A stretch of 64,000 nt of DNA from NCBI RefSeq assembly GCF_947855115.1, contig NZ_CANTZW010000008.1:62001-126000 (forward strand), written 5' to 3'. The position numbers were made by a program, and so were the translations under genes. This document shows, in pieces, positions 46,001-52,500 of this stretch; position 1 is the stretch's first letter, and each line of letters opens with the position of its first letter. The notes under the pieces were generated by a model that saw only the letters and a list, made by a program, of their open reading frames with translations, ran no database searches and was not told where the DNA came from. This stretch comes from an uncultured Parabacteroides sp. Lineage in GTDB: Bacteria > Bacteroidota > Bacteroidia > Bacteroidales > Tannerellaceae.

Positions 46001-46700
46001 CACCGCGGATACGAGAAGTATGGTCTCGCAGGAGGGGAATATCCGCGGCGTGGTGGATCAGATTAACGCCGATTTCAAGGAGAAGAACTTCGTGGGGATC
46101 ATCCAGTGTATCGAGATGCGCATTGATCCGAGCCAGAATAAGATCGTCTGCCTGCTGAAGGAGATCAAGCGGTTCAACGAGGAGTATAGCTGGGATTTGG
46201 GGCAGAACCTGTTTGCTTCCTCGGCCGATGACGATACGGCTACCCGCGAGAAGGCGACAACACTGCTGCGTGAGCTGATCAGGTCCATGGACGCTTATTC
46301 CGGCAACCTGATCCGGCTGGCGGATTTCTTCGACCTCAAGTTCCGTGTGATCGAGAACCGGAATGATACAGGCTTCGTGGAGCGCCTCACGAATGTTGGT
46401 TCCGAAGGTACGGATATCCTGGTCAAATCCATGGTAAATATCATGCTGCTGAATGTGTTCAAGCGGAATGCTTCCGCGGTGTTCTCCGATTTCAAGTTGC
46501 ATTGCATGATGGACGAGATCGGGAAGTTGCACCCGAACAACGTGGCGGGTATCTTGAAATTCGCCAACGACCGGGATATTCTCTTGATCAATGGCTCTCC
46601 GACCGAGCAGGATGCCCTGTCGTATAAGCATATCTATAAACTGGAGAAAGATAACGATAGCTTCACCCGGATACGCCGGGTGATCACGCAGTTCGATTAA
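43068..46700 (+). CDS. MksB/JetC-like SMC-family ATPase
   Basis: A 1210-residue SMC-like protein. The N-terminal head has Walker A GTQGVGKST at residues 30-38; residues ~270-1000 are almost entirely Glu/Lys/Arg/Leu coiled coil with a break near 545-610 (a hinge-like region with GWEQTIGQVCDERL); the C-terminal head has an ABC-like signature VGSEGTDILVKSMVNIML and Walker B region HCMMDEIGKLHPNN near 1145. Such ATPases extrude DNA loops. In Wadjet systems a fourth protein, JetD, cuts the bound plasmid; none follows here. The next gene is nadE on the other strand. Confidence 0.88.
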   Translation: MRYLNKIVFINSAAIRYSEVQLDGNIHLIGTQGVGKSTILRAILFFYNADTQRLGIPVEKKSYQDYYFPYADSSIIYEVAREDGWFTVLSYKTMNRICYRFIASPYRPDLFIDEEGAPYPSDRIRSVLDKNGIKYSGAISTYEEYRNILYGNSDNKRDYSCYSLMESGAYQNIIRTIQNVLLNSRLEADYIKQTIITSLNEENSVIDLSRYRSHLSGFEAQLNDIGVFREPSMMRKAAGISSLSDDIRKRELRINDLCRQLRGAYLQTESILPELSRKIREKEEVKSDFYRQRDKLDAESKGRTATMEGELAVLRNALSEAEAKRAFYAGKDIQAAMERCDKLEILRQEQESLAVEKDLLSSRNKEASVLHANLIANLKNELAGFENEKQKQLLAVETGINERREARREHYRRLREELRHAASEEKERLFVEREKRATEVAGIKMHIKTVRGQSGTSEELEAVKARLGDYDTNRKSLELKIRELKYELSYQTKESETAEKRLDEDYQKLAESNEVKIEALSAKIAELTEFLDNQRDSFFNWLSENKPGWEQTIGQVCDERLLYGKEFTAEVGEGDTFYGIRFTPGIRRNVKTKEDYLAEKREAEEKRAGIQRFIATAQQDLEAAKENLRKQYQSSVRPIKEDIYHVEYELEQLVARKKEDESRLSALREQAARSRQEEIRRLEEELNAAETAFSSIQKEIAALQGKMDQELASLGEREKDELAALDKELSRAREAISEEISHKKAELEERKSGYDREQLDSLTASGGDPRRLEEIHSRLAYIGGEIKYINETKALIIEYLKDKREMLDKVPDWTAESLRLQQVIHQEREELKKRLADVNRNIAKVDAELKDLKEANRKALENREEYHRSALLDWFTSRESIFSSMNRADTDGDCRSLVREITICVSEQSQKLSELRKEITAYTGNFSEDNVFAFKTSFSDDKEYMDFACDLKEFIEEDKISEYQSRINTRNSDIFRQITADTRSMVSQEGNIRGVVDQINADFKEKNFVGIIQCIEMRIDPSQNKIVCLLKEIKRFNEEYSWDLGQNLFASSADDDTATREKATTLLRELIRSMDAYSGNLIRLADFFDLKFRVIENRNDTGFVERLTNVGSEGTDILVKSMVNIMLLNVFKRNASAVFSDFKLHCMMDEIGKLHPNNVAGILKFANDRDILLINGSPTEQDALSYKHIYKLEKDNDSFTRIRRVITQFD

Positions 46701-46712
46701 CTGCCATCTTGG

Positions 46713-46757
46713 GAAATGCCCCCTAAAAGTTCATACCGGACTTTTAGGGGGCATTTC
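46713..46757. terminator. Perfect 18-bp hairpin between the SMC-like gene and nadE
   Basis: GAAATGCCCCCTAAAAGT (46713-46730) pairs perfectly with 46740-46757 around nine bases. There is no T run on either side, but its place between convergent genes makes a two-way terminator likely. Confidence 0.65.
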
Positions 46758-46817
46758 TATGTGATCTCGGTTATAGGGGAGGGCTGCGACCTGGGTCGTG
46801 CCTCCGGATGAAAAATG

Positions 46818-48740
46818 TCAAAGCCCAGCGATCTCTTCCAGCCAGAGCGTTGCCATAGCGTCGCTCGGCATTCGCCAGTCTCCGCGAGGGGAGAGGCTTA
46901 CGGAACCTACTTTCGGGCCGTCCGGCAGGCAACTGCGCTTGAACTGCTGCTGGAAGAAACGACGGAAGAAGGTATGGAGCCATTTCTTGATCGTGGCATC
47001 GTCGTATGTTTCTTTGAACGCTTGTTTCGCCAAGAAATAAATCTTTGCGGGAGAGGCTCCGAAACGCAGGAAGTGATAGAGGAAGAAATCGTGCAGCTCG
47101 TACGGGCCTACCAAGTCTTCCGTTTTTTGTTTGATATTTCCGTGCTCGTCGGCGGGAATCAGTTCCGGGCTGATCGGAGTGTCCACGATGTCTAATAACG
47201 TGGTGCGGGATGCCTCGTCTACCTTGTTGTTGGCGACCCATTCCACCAGATATTTAACCAATGTCTTGGGAATACTGCCATTGACCCCGTACATAGACAT
47301 ATGATCCCCGTTATAGGTAGCCCAGCCCAAGGCAAGCTCCGATAAGTCGCCCGTGCCGATCACGAGACCGTTCTCTTGGTTCGCCACGTCCATGAGAAGT
47401 TGGGTGCGCTCGCGGGCTTGGCTGTTCTCGTACGTTACGTCGTGTATACGGATGTCGTGATTGATGTCCTTGAAGTGTTGTACGCAAGCCTCCTTGATGG
47501 AGATCTCCCGGAGGGTCACGCCTAAGGAGCGTATCAGGTCGCAGGCATTGGTATAGGTGCGATCCGTCGTGCCGAAACCGGGCATGGTAATACCGATGAT
47601 CTTCTCCCTGGGGATTTTCAGGGCATCGAATGTCATGACGGTGACCAATAATGCCAGCGTAGAGTCTAATCCTCCGGAGATACCGACAACAGCGGTCTCG
47701 GCATGTGCGTGAAGGATGCGTTTGGCGAGACCGGCCACTTGGATATGGAATATTTCCTCGCAACGTTCTTTCAACGCCTCACCGGAAGGGGTGAAGGGAT
47801 GCGGGTCTATTTCGCGGGTCAGGTTCAACGTCCGGTTGGGGAGGCTGAATGAGACCACGATACCGTTGTCCATATTATGGTTGAGGTAACCTTGCGTGAA
47901 ACTGGTGTTGATACGGCGGTCGTTCTGCAAGTTACGGATATCGATCTCGCTGACGATGAGTTGCTCCTCCATGGAGAAACGCTCGGATTCCTTCAGCAGC
48001 GTGCCATTCTCCGCTATGATACCGTTGCCCGCAAATACGAGGTCGGTACTAGACTCTCCGAAGCCGGCGGAAGCGTATACATATCCGGCGATACAGCGTG
48101 CGGATTGCTGGCAGATCAAGGAGCGCAGGTAAGCATGCTTGCCGATTAGCTCGTTGCTTGCCGATAGGTTGAATATCAGGTTCGCTCCCTGCATGGCCAG
48201 TTCGGAACTGGGGGGGATGGGAACCCAAAGATCCTCGCAGATCTCGATCCCGGCACGTACCTCGTCATACTCGAAGATCAGGTTGCAATCCATCGGCACT
48301 TCCCGGTTGCCGATCGTGATCATGGATTGCTGTAGGTGGGAAGAGGCCGTGAACCAGCGTTCTTCCTGAAATTCCTTGTAGCTTGGCAGGTAACTTTTGG
48401 GCACTACTCCCAATATCTCGCCCCGCTGGAAAGCGACGGCGGCGTTTATCAACTGGCTTCCGCTGACGAGCGGACACCCGACGATCGTTAGTAAATCCAA
48501 ATCGGCGGTGCTGTTTACTAAATCCAGCAGGGCCTTCTCAGCGTTTCTCAATAAAGTCTCTTGCGAGAACAAGTCCATGCAAGTATAAGATGTAACCGAT
48601 AGTTCGGGGAAGGCGATGATCTGTACGTCCTTTTGAGATGCTTGCCGCATCAATCCCTCAATTTGTTGAATATTGTAAAAGCAGTCGGCCACTTTAACGT
48701 GTGGTATGGCTGCCGCTACTTTGACGAATCCGTAATTCAT
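46818..48740 (-). CDS. nadE: Glutamine-dependent NAD+ synthetase
   Basis: A 640-residue two-domain enzyme for the last step of NAD synthesis. Residues ~1-290 form a nitrilase-type glutaminase (Glu in AFPELSVTSYTCMD, a Lys near 120, and Cys in IEICEDLWVP); the C-terminal half is the synthetase with the pyrophosphatase motif ISGGLDSTLALL near 355 and GTGDLSELALGWATYNGDHM. Ammonia passes from one domain to the other. Monocistronic, with a -7 box directly upstream. Confidence 0.96.
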   Translation of the reverse strand: MNYGFVKVAAAIPHVKVADCFYNIQQIEGLMRQASQKDVQIIAFPELSVTSYTCMDLFSQETLLRNAEKALLDLVNSTADLDLLTIVGCPLVSGSQLINAAVAFQRGEILGVVPKSYLPSYKEFQEERWFTASSHLQQSMITIGNREVPMDCNLIFEYDEVRAGIEICEDLWVPIPPSSELAMQGANLIFNLSASNELIGKHAYLRSLICQQSARCIAGYVYASAGFGESSTDLVFAGNGIIAENGTLLKESERFSMEEQLIVSEIDIRNLQNDRRINTSFTQGYLNHNMDNGIVVSFSLPNRTLNLTREIDPHPFTPSGEALKERCEEIFHIQVAGLAKRILHAHAETAVVGISGGLDSTLALLVTVMTFDALKIPREKIIGITMPGFGTTDRTYTNACDLIRSLGVTLREISIKEACVQHFKDINHDIRIHDVTYENSQARERTQLLMDVANQENGLVIGTGDLSELALGWATYNGDHMSMYGVNGSIPKTLVKYLVEWVANNKVDEASRTTLLDIVDTPISPELIPADEHGNIKQKTEDLVGPYELHDFFLYHFLRFGASPAKIYFLAKQAFKETYDDATIKKWLHTFFRRFFQQQFKRSCLPDGPKVGSVSLSPRGDWRMPSDAMATLWLEEIAGL

Positions 48741-48763
48741 ATCTTCTTATGTATTTATGCCCC

Positions 48764-48771
48764 CAAAGGTA
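48764..48771 (-). promoter_or_regulatory. -7 box for nadE
   Basis: TACCTTTG on the minus strand fits TAnnTTTG, 24 bases before the start codon; no firm -33 element. Confidence 0.55.
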
Positions 48772-48847
48772 TGTATTTTGCGTGGGATAAAAAAGAGGAA
48801 GATACATACTCTGTGCCTTGTAAAAGCTCATGTCCTGTCACTCGAAG

Positions 48848-48950
48848 GGTCGCGTCGGGTTACACATACGGTTGCGTAGCCCTATGCGACCTGTTGCGTT
48901 AGCCTACGCGACCCATCGCGTCGCCCTACGCAACAGGTCGTGTGGCCTCT
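48848..48950. repeat. Degenerate 22-base tandem repeat array
   Basis: Four complete units begin at 48848, 48870, 48892 and 48914 and a partial fifth at 48936, with the pattern GGTTGCGTAGCCCTATGCGACC and variants. Each unit is roughly self-complementary (GTTGCGTA against TACGCAAC). The units differ at several positions. The rest of the 361-base gap between nadE and the next gene holds only the nadE promoter and a terminator. Confidence 0.75.
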
Positions 48951-49033
48951 TTATTTTATATCGGAAGGCAGGCGATGCATTTAGCCGGGAAAAATCATCT
49001 CTCCGGATATCCGGATCGCAGATTGGCAAAAAG

Positions 49034-49070
49034 AAAGGAGCTATCCGGTGTTTTCCCGGATAGCTCCTTT
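49034..49070 (-). terminator. Terminator of the type IX-like protein gene
   Basis: AAAGGAGCTATCCGG pairs with CCGGATAGCTCCTTT, a 15-base perfect stem, followed on the minus strand by CTTTTT. Confidence 0.9.
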
Positions 49071-49101
49071 ATCTCAGATATTGATTGTTTGTCTAAATCG
49101 C

Positions 49102-50814
49102 TTATTTCACGAACTTGACGGTTGTCTTATGAGCGTATCCCAATACCTTGGATTGATCGATAGACATCATATAGATACCGTTCGGCATGCTCGGCGTGCT
49201 AATGTATTGCTCATCGCTGGTGATGATGCCGGTGGCTATTACTTTACCTACCATGTTCACGATTACGTAATTGCCTTTGCCGTTCTTTACGTAAAGACCG
49301 CTAGTGGTTGTAGATACGCTGACTTTCTGGATCTCGTTGTCGATTGTCTCGTTGTCGGTGATGATACCCATTGCGTCGGATGTGATATACAACGTGGCCA
49401 TGCGTACATTCTCCTTTACGCCATCGCCGTCTGGATCGGCGGCAGGGCTGAAGTCTACGGTGATCTTGGGATTATTCGTAGGAGCTGTAGCCTTGATATT
49501 CATGACATTTACCTCTTCGCTTCCTTTCAGGAAGTTGATATCTACGATCATCTTCGTATCTTTTAAGCTGGTAGCCTCGATCTTCGTCGTAGCGTCGATT
49601 TTCATCACGCGAATGACTTTCTCTTTTTGAGCCTCGTAAATAGAGTCTACCGTGATCGTATAGCTGGTTTGCGTACTTGCTTTAAGATTGCTTACTACAC
49701 CGCTGACAAGAGAGGACATGATGGAATTGATCGCTGTGCTCATTGTCGCCGGCATGGTAACGATTTGTTTAGACTCCGGAGTCCAGGCTGCGTCCGTGTT
49801 GACACGTACGGAATCGGTTGTCGTTAAAACCAAGTTCGCCCCGGATACGCCAATAGTCGGGGTCAGCTTCTTGTATCCTTTGATTTTGCCGGAGGCGGCA
49901 TCGTATGAGGTCAAGACGATAGAGTCGGCGGGCATGCCTGTCGTTGGTTTCAAGTTGGCGTATACCACGGCGTCGCCCATCGGTATTTTCGCGTTGGGGG
50001 ATTGCAGGGGGGTTCCGAACAAGTTGGCCTTGATAGTGTTTTCTGTCATCAACTTTGTCATATCGAGGGATACTTGGAAGTTCGGAACCTGAGCCAACGT
50101 AGCTACCAGGCTGCGCAGGTTATCTTCTAAAGTGATAGCGTAATCGATCGTGCCGGCGCTGCTAGCTGTTTCTGTCAGGCTTATCAATTTGCCGTCTTTA
50201 AGCGGGAAGTTAGGGATTATGCTGCCTATAGAGCCCAACCAGCCTAATTTCAGTTCTACGGATAAGCTGTTGAAAGGAAGGATGGTTCCTTTATCTCCGG
50301 TCTTGATCAATACCGATAATAAATTGGCGGGGGTACCCGTATCGTCTGCCAAAGAGGCTAAGGATACGTCGATCTTTTCCGGTAAGTCGATTTTTACGGA
50401 TTGTCCGTTAAGCGAGACGTTATATTCTTTGTAATTGCTGAATGTCAGTTTTACGTCGTTGACAAACCCTGCGATGAAATCGCCCATCTCCATCTCGGAG
50501 AAATCCAAGGAACTGAGATCCAACTTCACACTATCCGGAGTAACGGAGATTGGATTCAATTGATCCGCACGCAAGCTTGATACTTGAGGCAAAAATAGGG
50601 GAGTATTAATTATGCTTTCAATATCGGGATTGGCGAGAGACATAAAATCAACACCGCTGATTTGCTTTACTTGATCAAAAACGGCAGGTACGATCGCTTT
50701 GACCACAGCGGCTTTCTCTTTGTCTGTTAATTGCTTCTGTTGTCGTGCCATTGCGGGGGTGGTAGCCATGAATGTAACGGCTGCCAGACTAATACATGTA
50801 AAGATTTTCTTCAT
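49102..50814 (-). CDS. Secreted beta-rich protein with type IX secretion-like C-terminal domain
   Basis: A 570-residue protein with a signal peptide (MKKIFTCISLAAVTFMATTP, cut after AMA). The body is Ser/Thr/Asp-rich beta sequence without a recognised domain. The last ~75 residues (SGLYVKNGKGNYVIVNMVGK, a PNGIYMMSI turn and a terminal KTTVKFVK) resemble the T9SS type A sorting domain, which in other Bacteroidota directs proteins to the cell surface and is removed. Whether this organism has a working type IX system cannot be seen. Single gene with terminator and promoter box. Confidence 0.78.
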   Translation of the reverse strand: MKKIFTCISLAAVTFMATTPAMARQQKQLTDKEKAAVVKAIVPAVFDQVKQISGVDFMSLANPDIESIINTPLFLPQVSSLRADQLNPISVTPDSVKLDLSSLDFSEMEMGDFIAGFVNDVKLTFSNYKEYNVSLNGQSVKIDLPEKIDVSLASLADDTGTPANLLSVLIKTGDKGTILPFNSLSVELKLGWLGSIGSIIPNFPLKDGKLISLTETASSAGTIDYAITLEDNLRSLVATLAQVPNFQVSLDMTKLMTENTIKANLFGTPLQSPNAKIPMGDAVVYANLKPTTGMPADSIVLTSYDAASGKIKGYKKLTPTIGVSGANLVLTTTDSVRVNTDAAWTPESKQIVTMPATMSTAINSIMSSLVSGVVSNLKASTQTSYTITVDSIYEAQKEKVIRVMKIDATTKIEATSLKDTKMIVDINFLKGSEEVNVMNIKATAPTNNPKITVDFSPAADPDGDGVKENVRMATLYITSDAMGIITDNETIDNEIQKVSVSTTTSGLYVKNGKGNYVIVNMVGKVIATGIITSDEQYISTPSMPNGIYMMSIDQSKVLGYAHKTTVKFVK

Positions 50815-50851
50815 ATAATTTTGTTTTAAAGTGTTTTATCTATCTGGTTGG

Positions 50852-50859
50852 CAAAGTTA
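50852..50859 (-). promoter_or_regulatory. -7 box for the type IX-like protein gene
   Basis: TAACTTTG on the minus strand fits TAnnTTTG; transcription would start ~30 bases before the start codon. Confidence 0.5.
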
Positions 50860-50959
50860 TTATAAAAATTAAAGGCATCGGTGTTTATTGTTTGCAAAAG
50901 TTGGTCTTTTTTGCAACTAAAGGGGTGAAATACTCGTCAATAAGCGGTTTCAAAGAAAA

Positions 50960-51001
50960 ATTCCCCTTGGATGAAACAAGGAGTTTCGTCCAAAGGGGAA
51001 T
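50960..51001 (-). terminator. Terminator of the DUF3843 gene
   Basis: ATTCCCCTTTGGACGAAAC pairs (with one bulge) with GTTTCATCCAAGGGGAAT and runs into TTTTTC on the minus strand. Confidence 0.85.
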
Positions 51002-51031
51002 CATGATATCGTCTGGAAGGGGGAGAGAGCT

Positions 51032-52303
51032 TTATGCGTCTGGATATTCCCGGATGAAATAGCGGGATAGGAATTCCCAGTTCTCCTGTATGATCGCCTT
51101 GCCTCGCTCTACGCTGACGAGACTTTTTGTTTGTGCGTCGGCCAGCATGCCCCGGTCTACCAGCTCTTTCAGGAAGTATATGCTACAATGCTTCACGATG
51201 AAGAAGGAGAGCGCTTGTCTCGCGGCCCGGTTGGCATCATAGAACGGGTTGTTTTCGTCCTTGATCAACTCTACGTCGCGGGTGATGACTTGGGCACCTT
51301 CCTCCGGTGTGGCGTAAATCGCCAGTTTCTTTCCTTTCCAGTCCTTGGGAAGCTGGAAGTTCTCGGCTGGGACGAGGCCGGAGGTCTCCGTGATGAATGT
51401 CTGTACGTCTTCGGCCTTGTCGAAGTAAAGGAGCGGTTTATCACCGGCGGCCTTGCGGAAAGTCTCGTATTGCTGGCGGTTCTCTTCCTGCATGTCTTCG
51501 GGCAGGGTAGCGACAGACTCATCGGCGGTGTTCTGGAACTTCTCGTGGTCGGGATGCTCGACGGGCAATATCTTCGCGAGCCATTGCGGGGAGGTCAGGC
51601 CCAGCAAAGAGGTCTTGCTGGTATAGGCCATCATGCCGTGGCTGTTGATGAGCAGGTTGTTGAGTTGCTCCTGGTTGAGGCCGGGCTGCTCTTTCCAGCG
51701 GTCGTGGGCGAAGTCGCTCAGTTCCCGTGCCGACTCGGGCAGGATATAAGACTCGTAATGGAACCATTGCAACAGGCGGTCGTAATCCTCTTGCCGCTCG
51801 TAACGGGTGTCGAGGGCGAAAAGCTTGCTCATGCGGGTGTTTTCCGGAGCCGTGGTCCACTCCTTGCAGAACAGGTCGTAGATCAGCATGCCGGTGGATT
51901 CGTTGGCGGGGTTATCCGGGCTTACGAAGGTTCCTTTGCGATAGCCGTGATACTGCTGGGTGTAATGCCAGAGAAGGAAGCGCACGTCCTCAAGGTTCAC
52001 TTCATCGTCGTAATAATGATCGTCCGGGGTATAGAAAGGGATGTACTTTCCGAATAGCTCCTTGTAGGTAAGGATAAAAGTCCGCCAAATACCGATCCTG
52101 GATATCACGTCCTCGAAGTAAGCGGCCATACGGATACAGATCTGCTTCGTTTCTTCCTCGTTGAACGAGTTGATCAGCTCGGTCTTTTCCATGATCTCGT
52201 AGATACGGTTCGCTATACCTGTGTAATAGGAGTCCACGGGATTGCTTTGTTTATAGGGATGCAACTGCAACCAGTCTTTCGGGAAAATCTTTATGTTCTT
52301 CAT
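51032..52303 (-). CDS. DUF3843 family protein
   Basis: A 423-residue soluble protein beginning MKNIKIFPKDWLQLHPYKQS, the characteristic start of the DUF3843 family known only from Bacteroidota. It is rich in Trp, Tyr and charged residues and has no signal peptide. The frame is open to an ATG at 52327, but the -7 box at 52337-52344 puts transcription start almost on that codon, so the ATG at 52303 is preferred. Function unknown. Single gene. Confidence 0.85.
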   Translation of the reverse strand: MKNIKIFPKDWLQLHPYKQSNPVDSYYTGIANRIYEIMEKTELINSFNEEETKQICIRMAAYFEDVISRIGIWRTFILTYKELFGKYIPFYTPDDHYYDDEVNLEDVRFLLWHYTQQYHGYRKGTFVSPDNPANESTGMLIYDLFCKEWTTAPENTRMSKLFALDTRYERQEDYDRLLQWFHYESYILPESARELSDFAHDRWKEQPGLNQEQLNNLLINSHGMMAYTSKTSLLGLTSPQWLAKILPVEHPDHEKFQNTADESVATLPEDMQEENRQQYETFRKAAGDKPLLYFDKAEDVQTFITETSGLVPAENFQLPKDWKGKKLAIYATPEEGAQVITRDVELIKDENNPFYDANRAARQALSFFIVKHCSIYFLKELVDRGMLADAQTKSLVSVERGKAIIQENWEFLSRYFIREYPDA

Positions 52304-52336
52304 GTCGTTTTTAATGTCTTTATACATTCAGGAGTG

Positions 52337-52344
52337 CAAATGTA
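52337..52344 (-). promoter_or_regulatory. -7 box for the DUF3843 gene
   Basis: TACATTTG on the minus strand fits TAnnTTTG; a CTTG lies 22 bases further upstream. Predicted transcription start near 52330. Confidence 0.6.
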
Positions 52345-52456
52345 GTAAAAATACGTTATCCGCGGGCAAGCGGGGTGAAAAGTTACGGTCTTAAAAATGT
52401 AACATTTGTTGTCTTCATTGTTACTGGATCTAAACATCTTTGAAATACCGCCCCCG

Positions 52457-52464
52457 TACTTTTG
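52457..52464 (+). promoter_or_regulatory. -7 box for the TonB receptor operon
   Basis: TACTTTTG fits TAnnTTTG, 37 bases before the chosen start at 52501. The -33 element is not clear. Confidence 0.5.
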
Positions 52465-52500
52465 CGTCGAAATCAAGGACGAAATAATAGTAATAAGATA

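Noticed and set aside
48848..48950. CRISPR array
   Set aside because: The 22-base units are contiguous, without unique spacers, and no cas genes are in the window.
51131..52057. 308-residue frame antisense to the DUF3843 gene
   Set aside because: The plus-strand product is Leu/Val/Gly-rich without motifs, and the minus-strand family start is clear.
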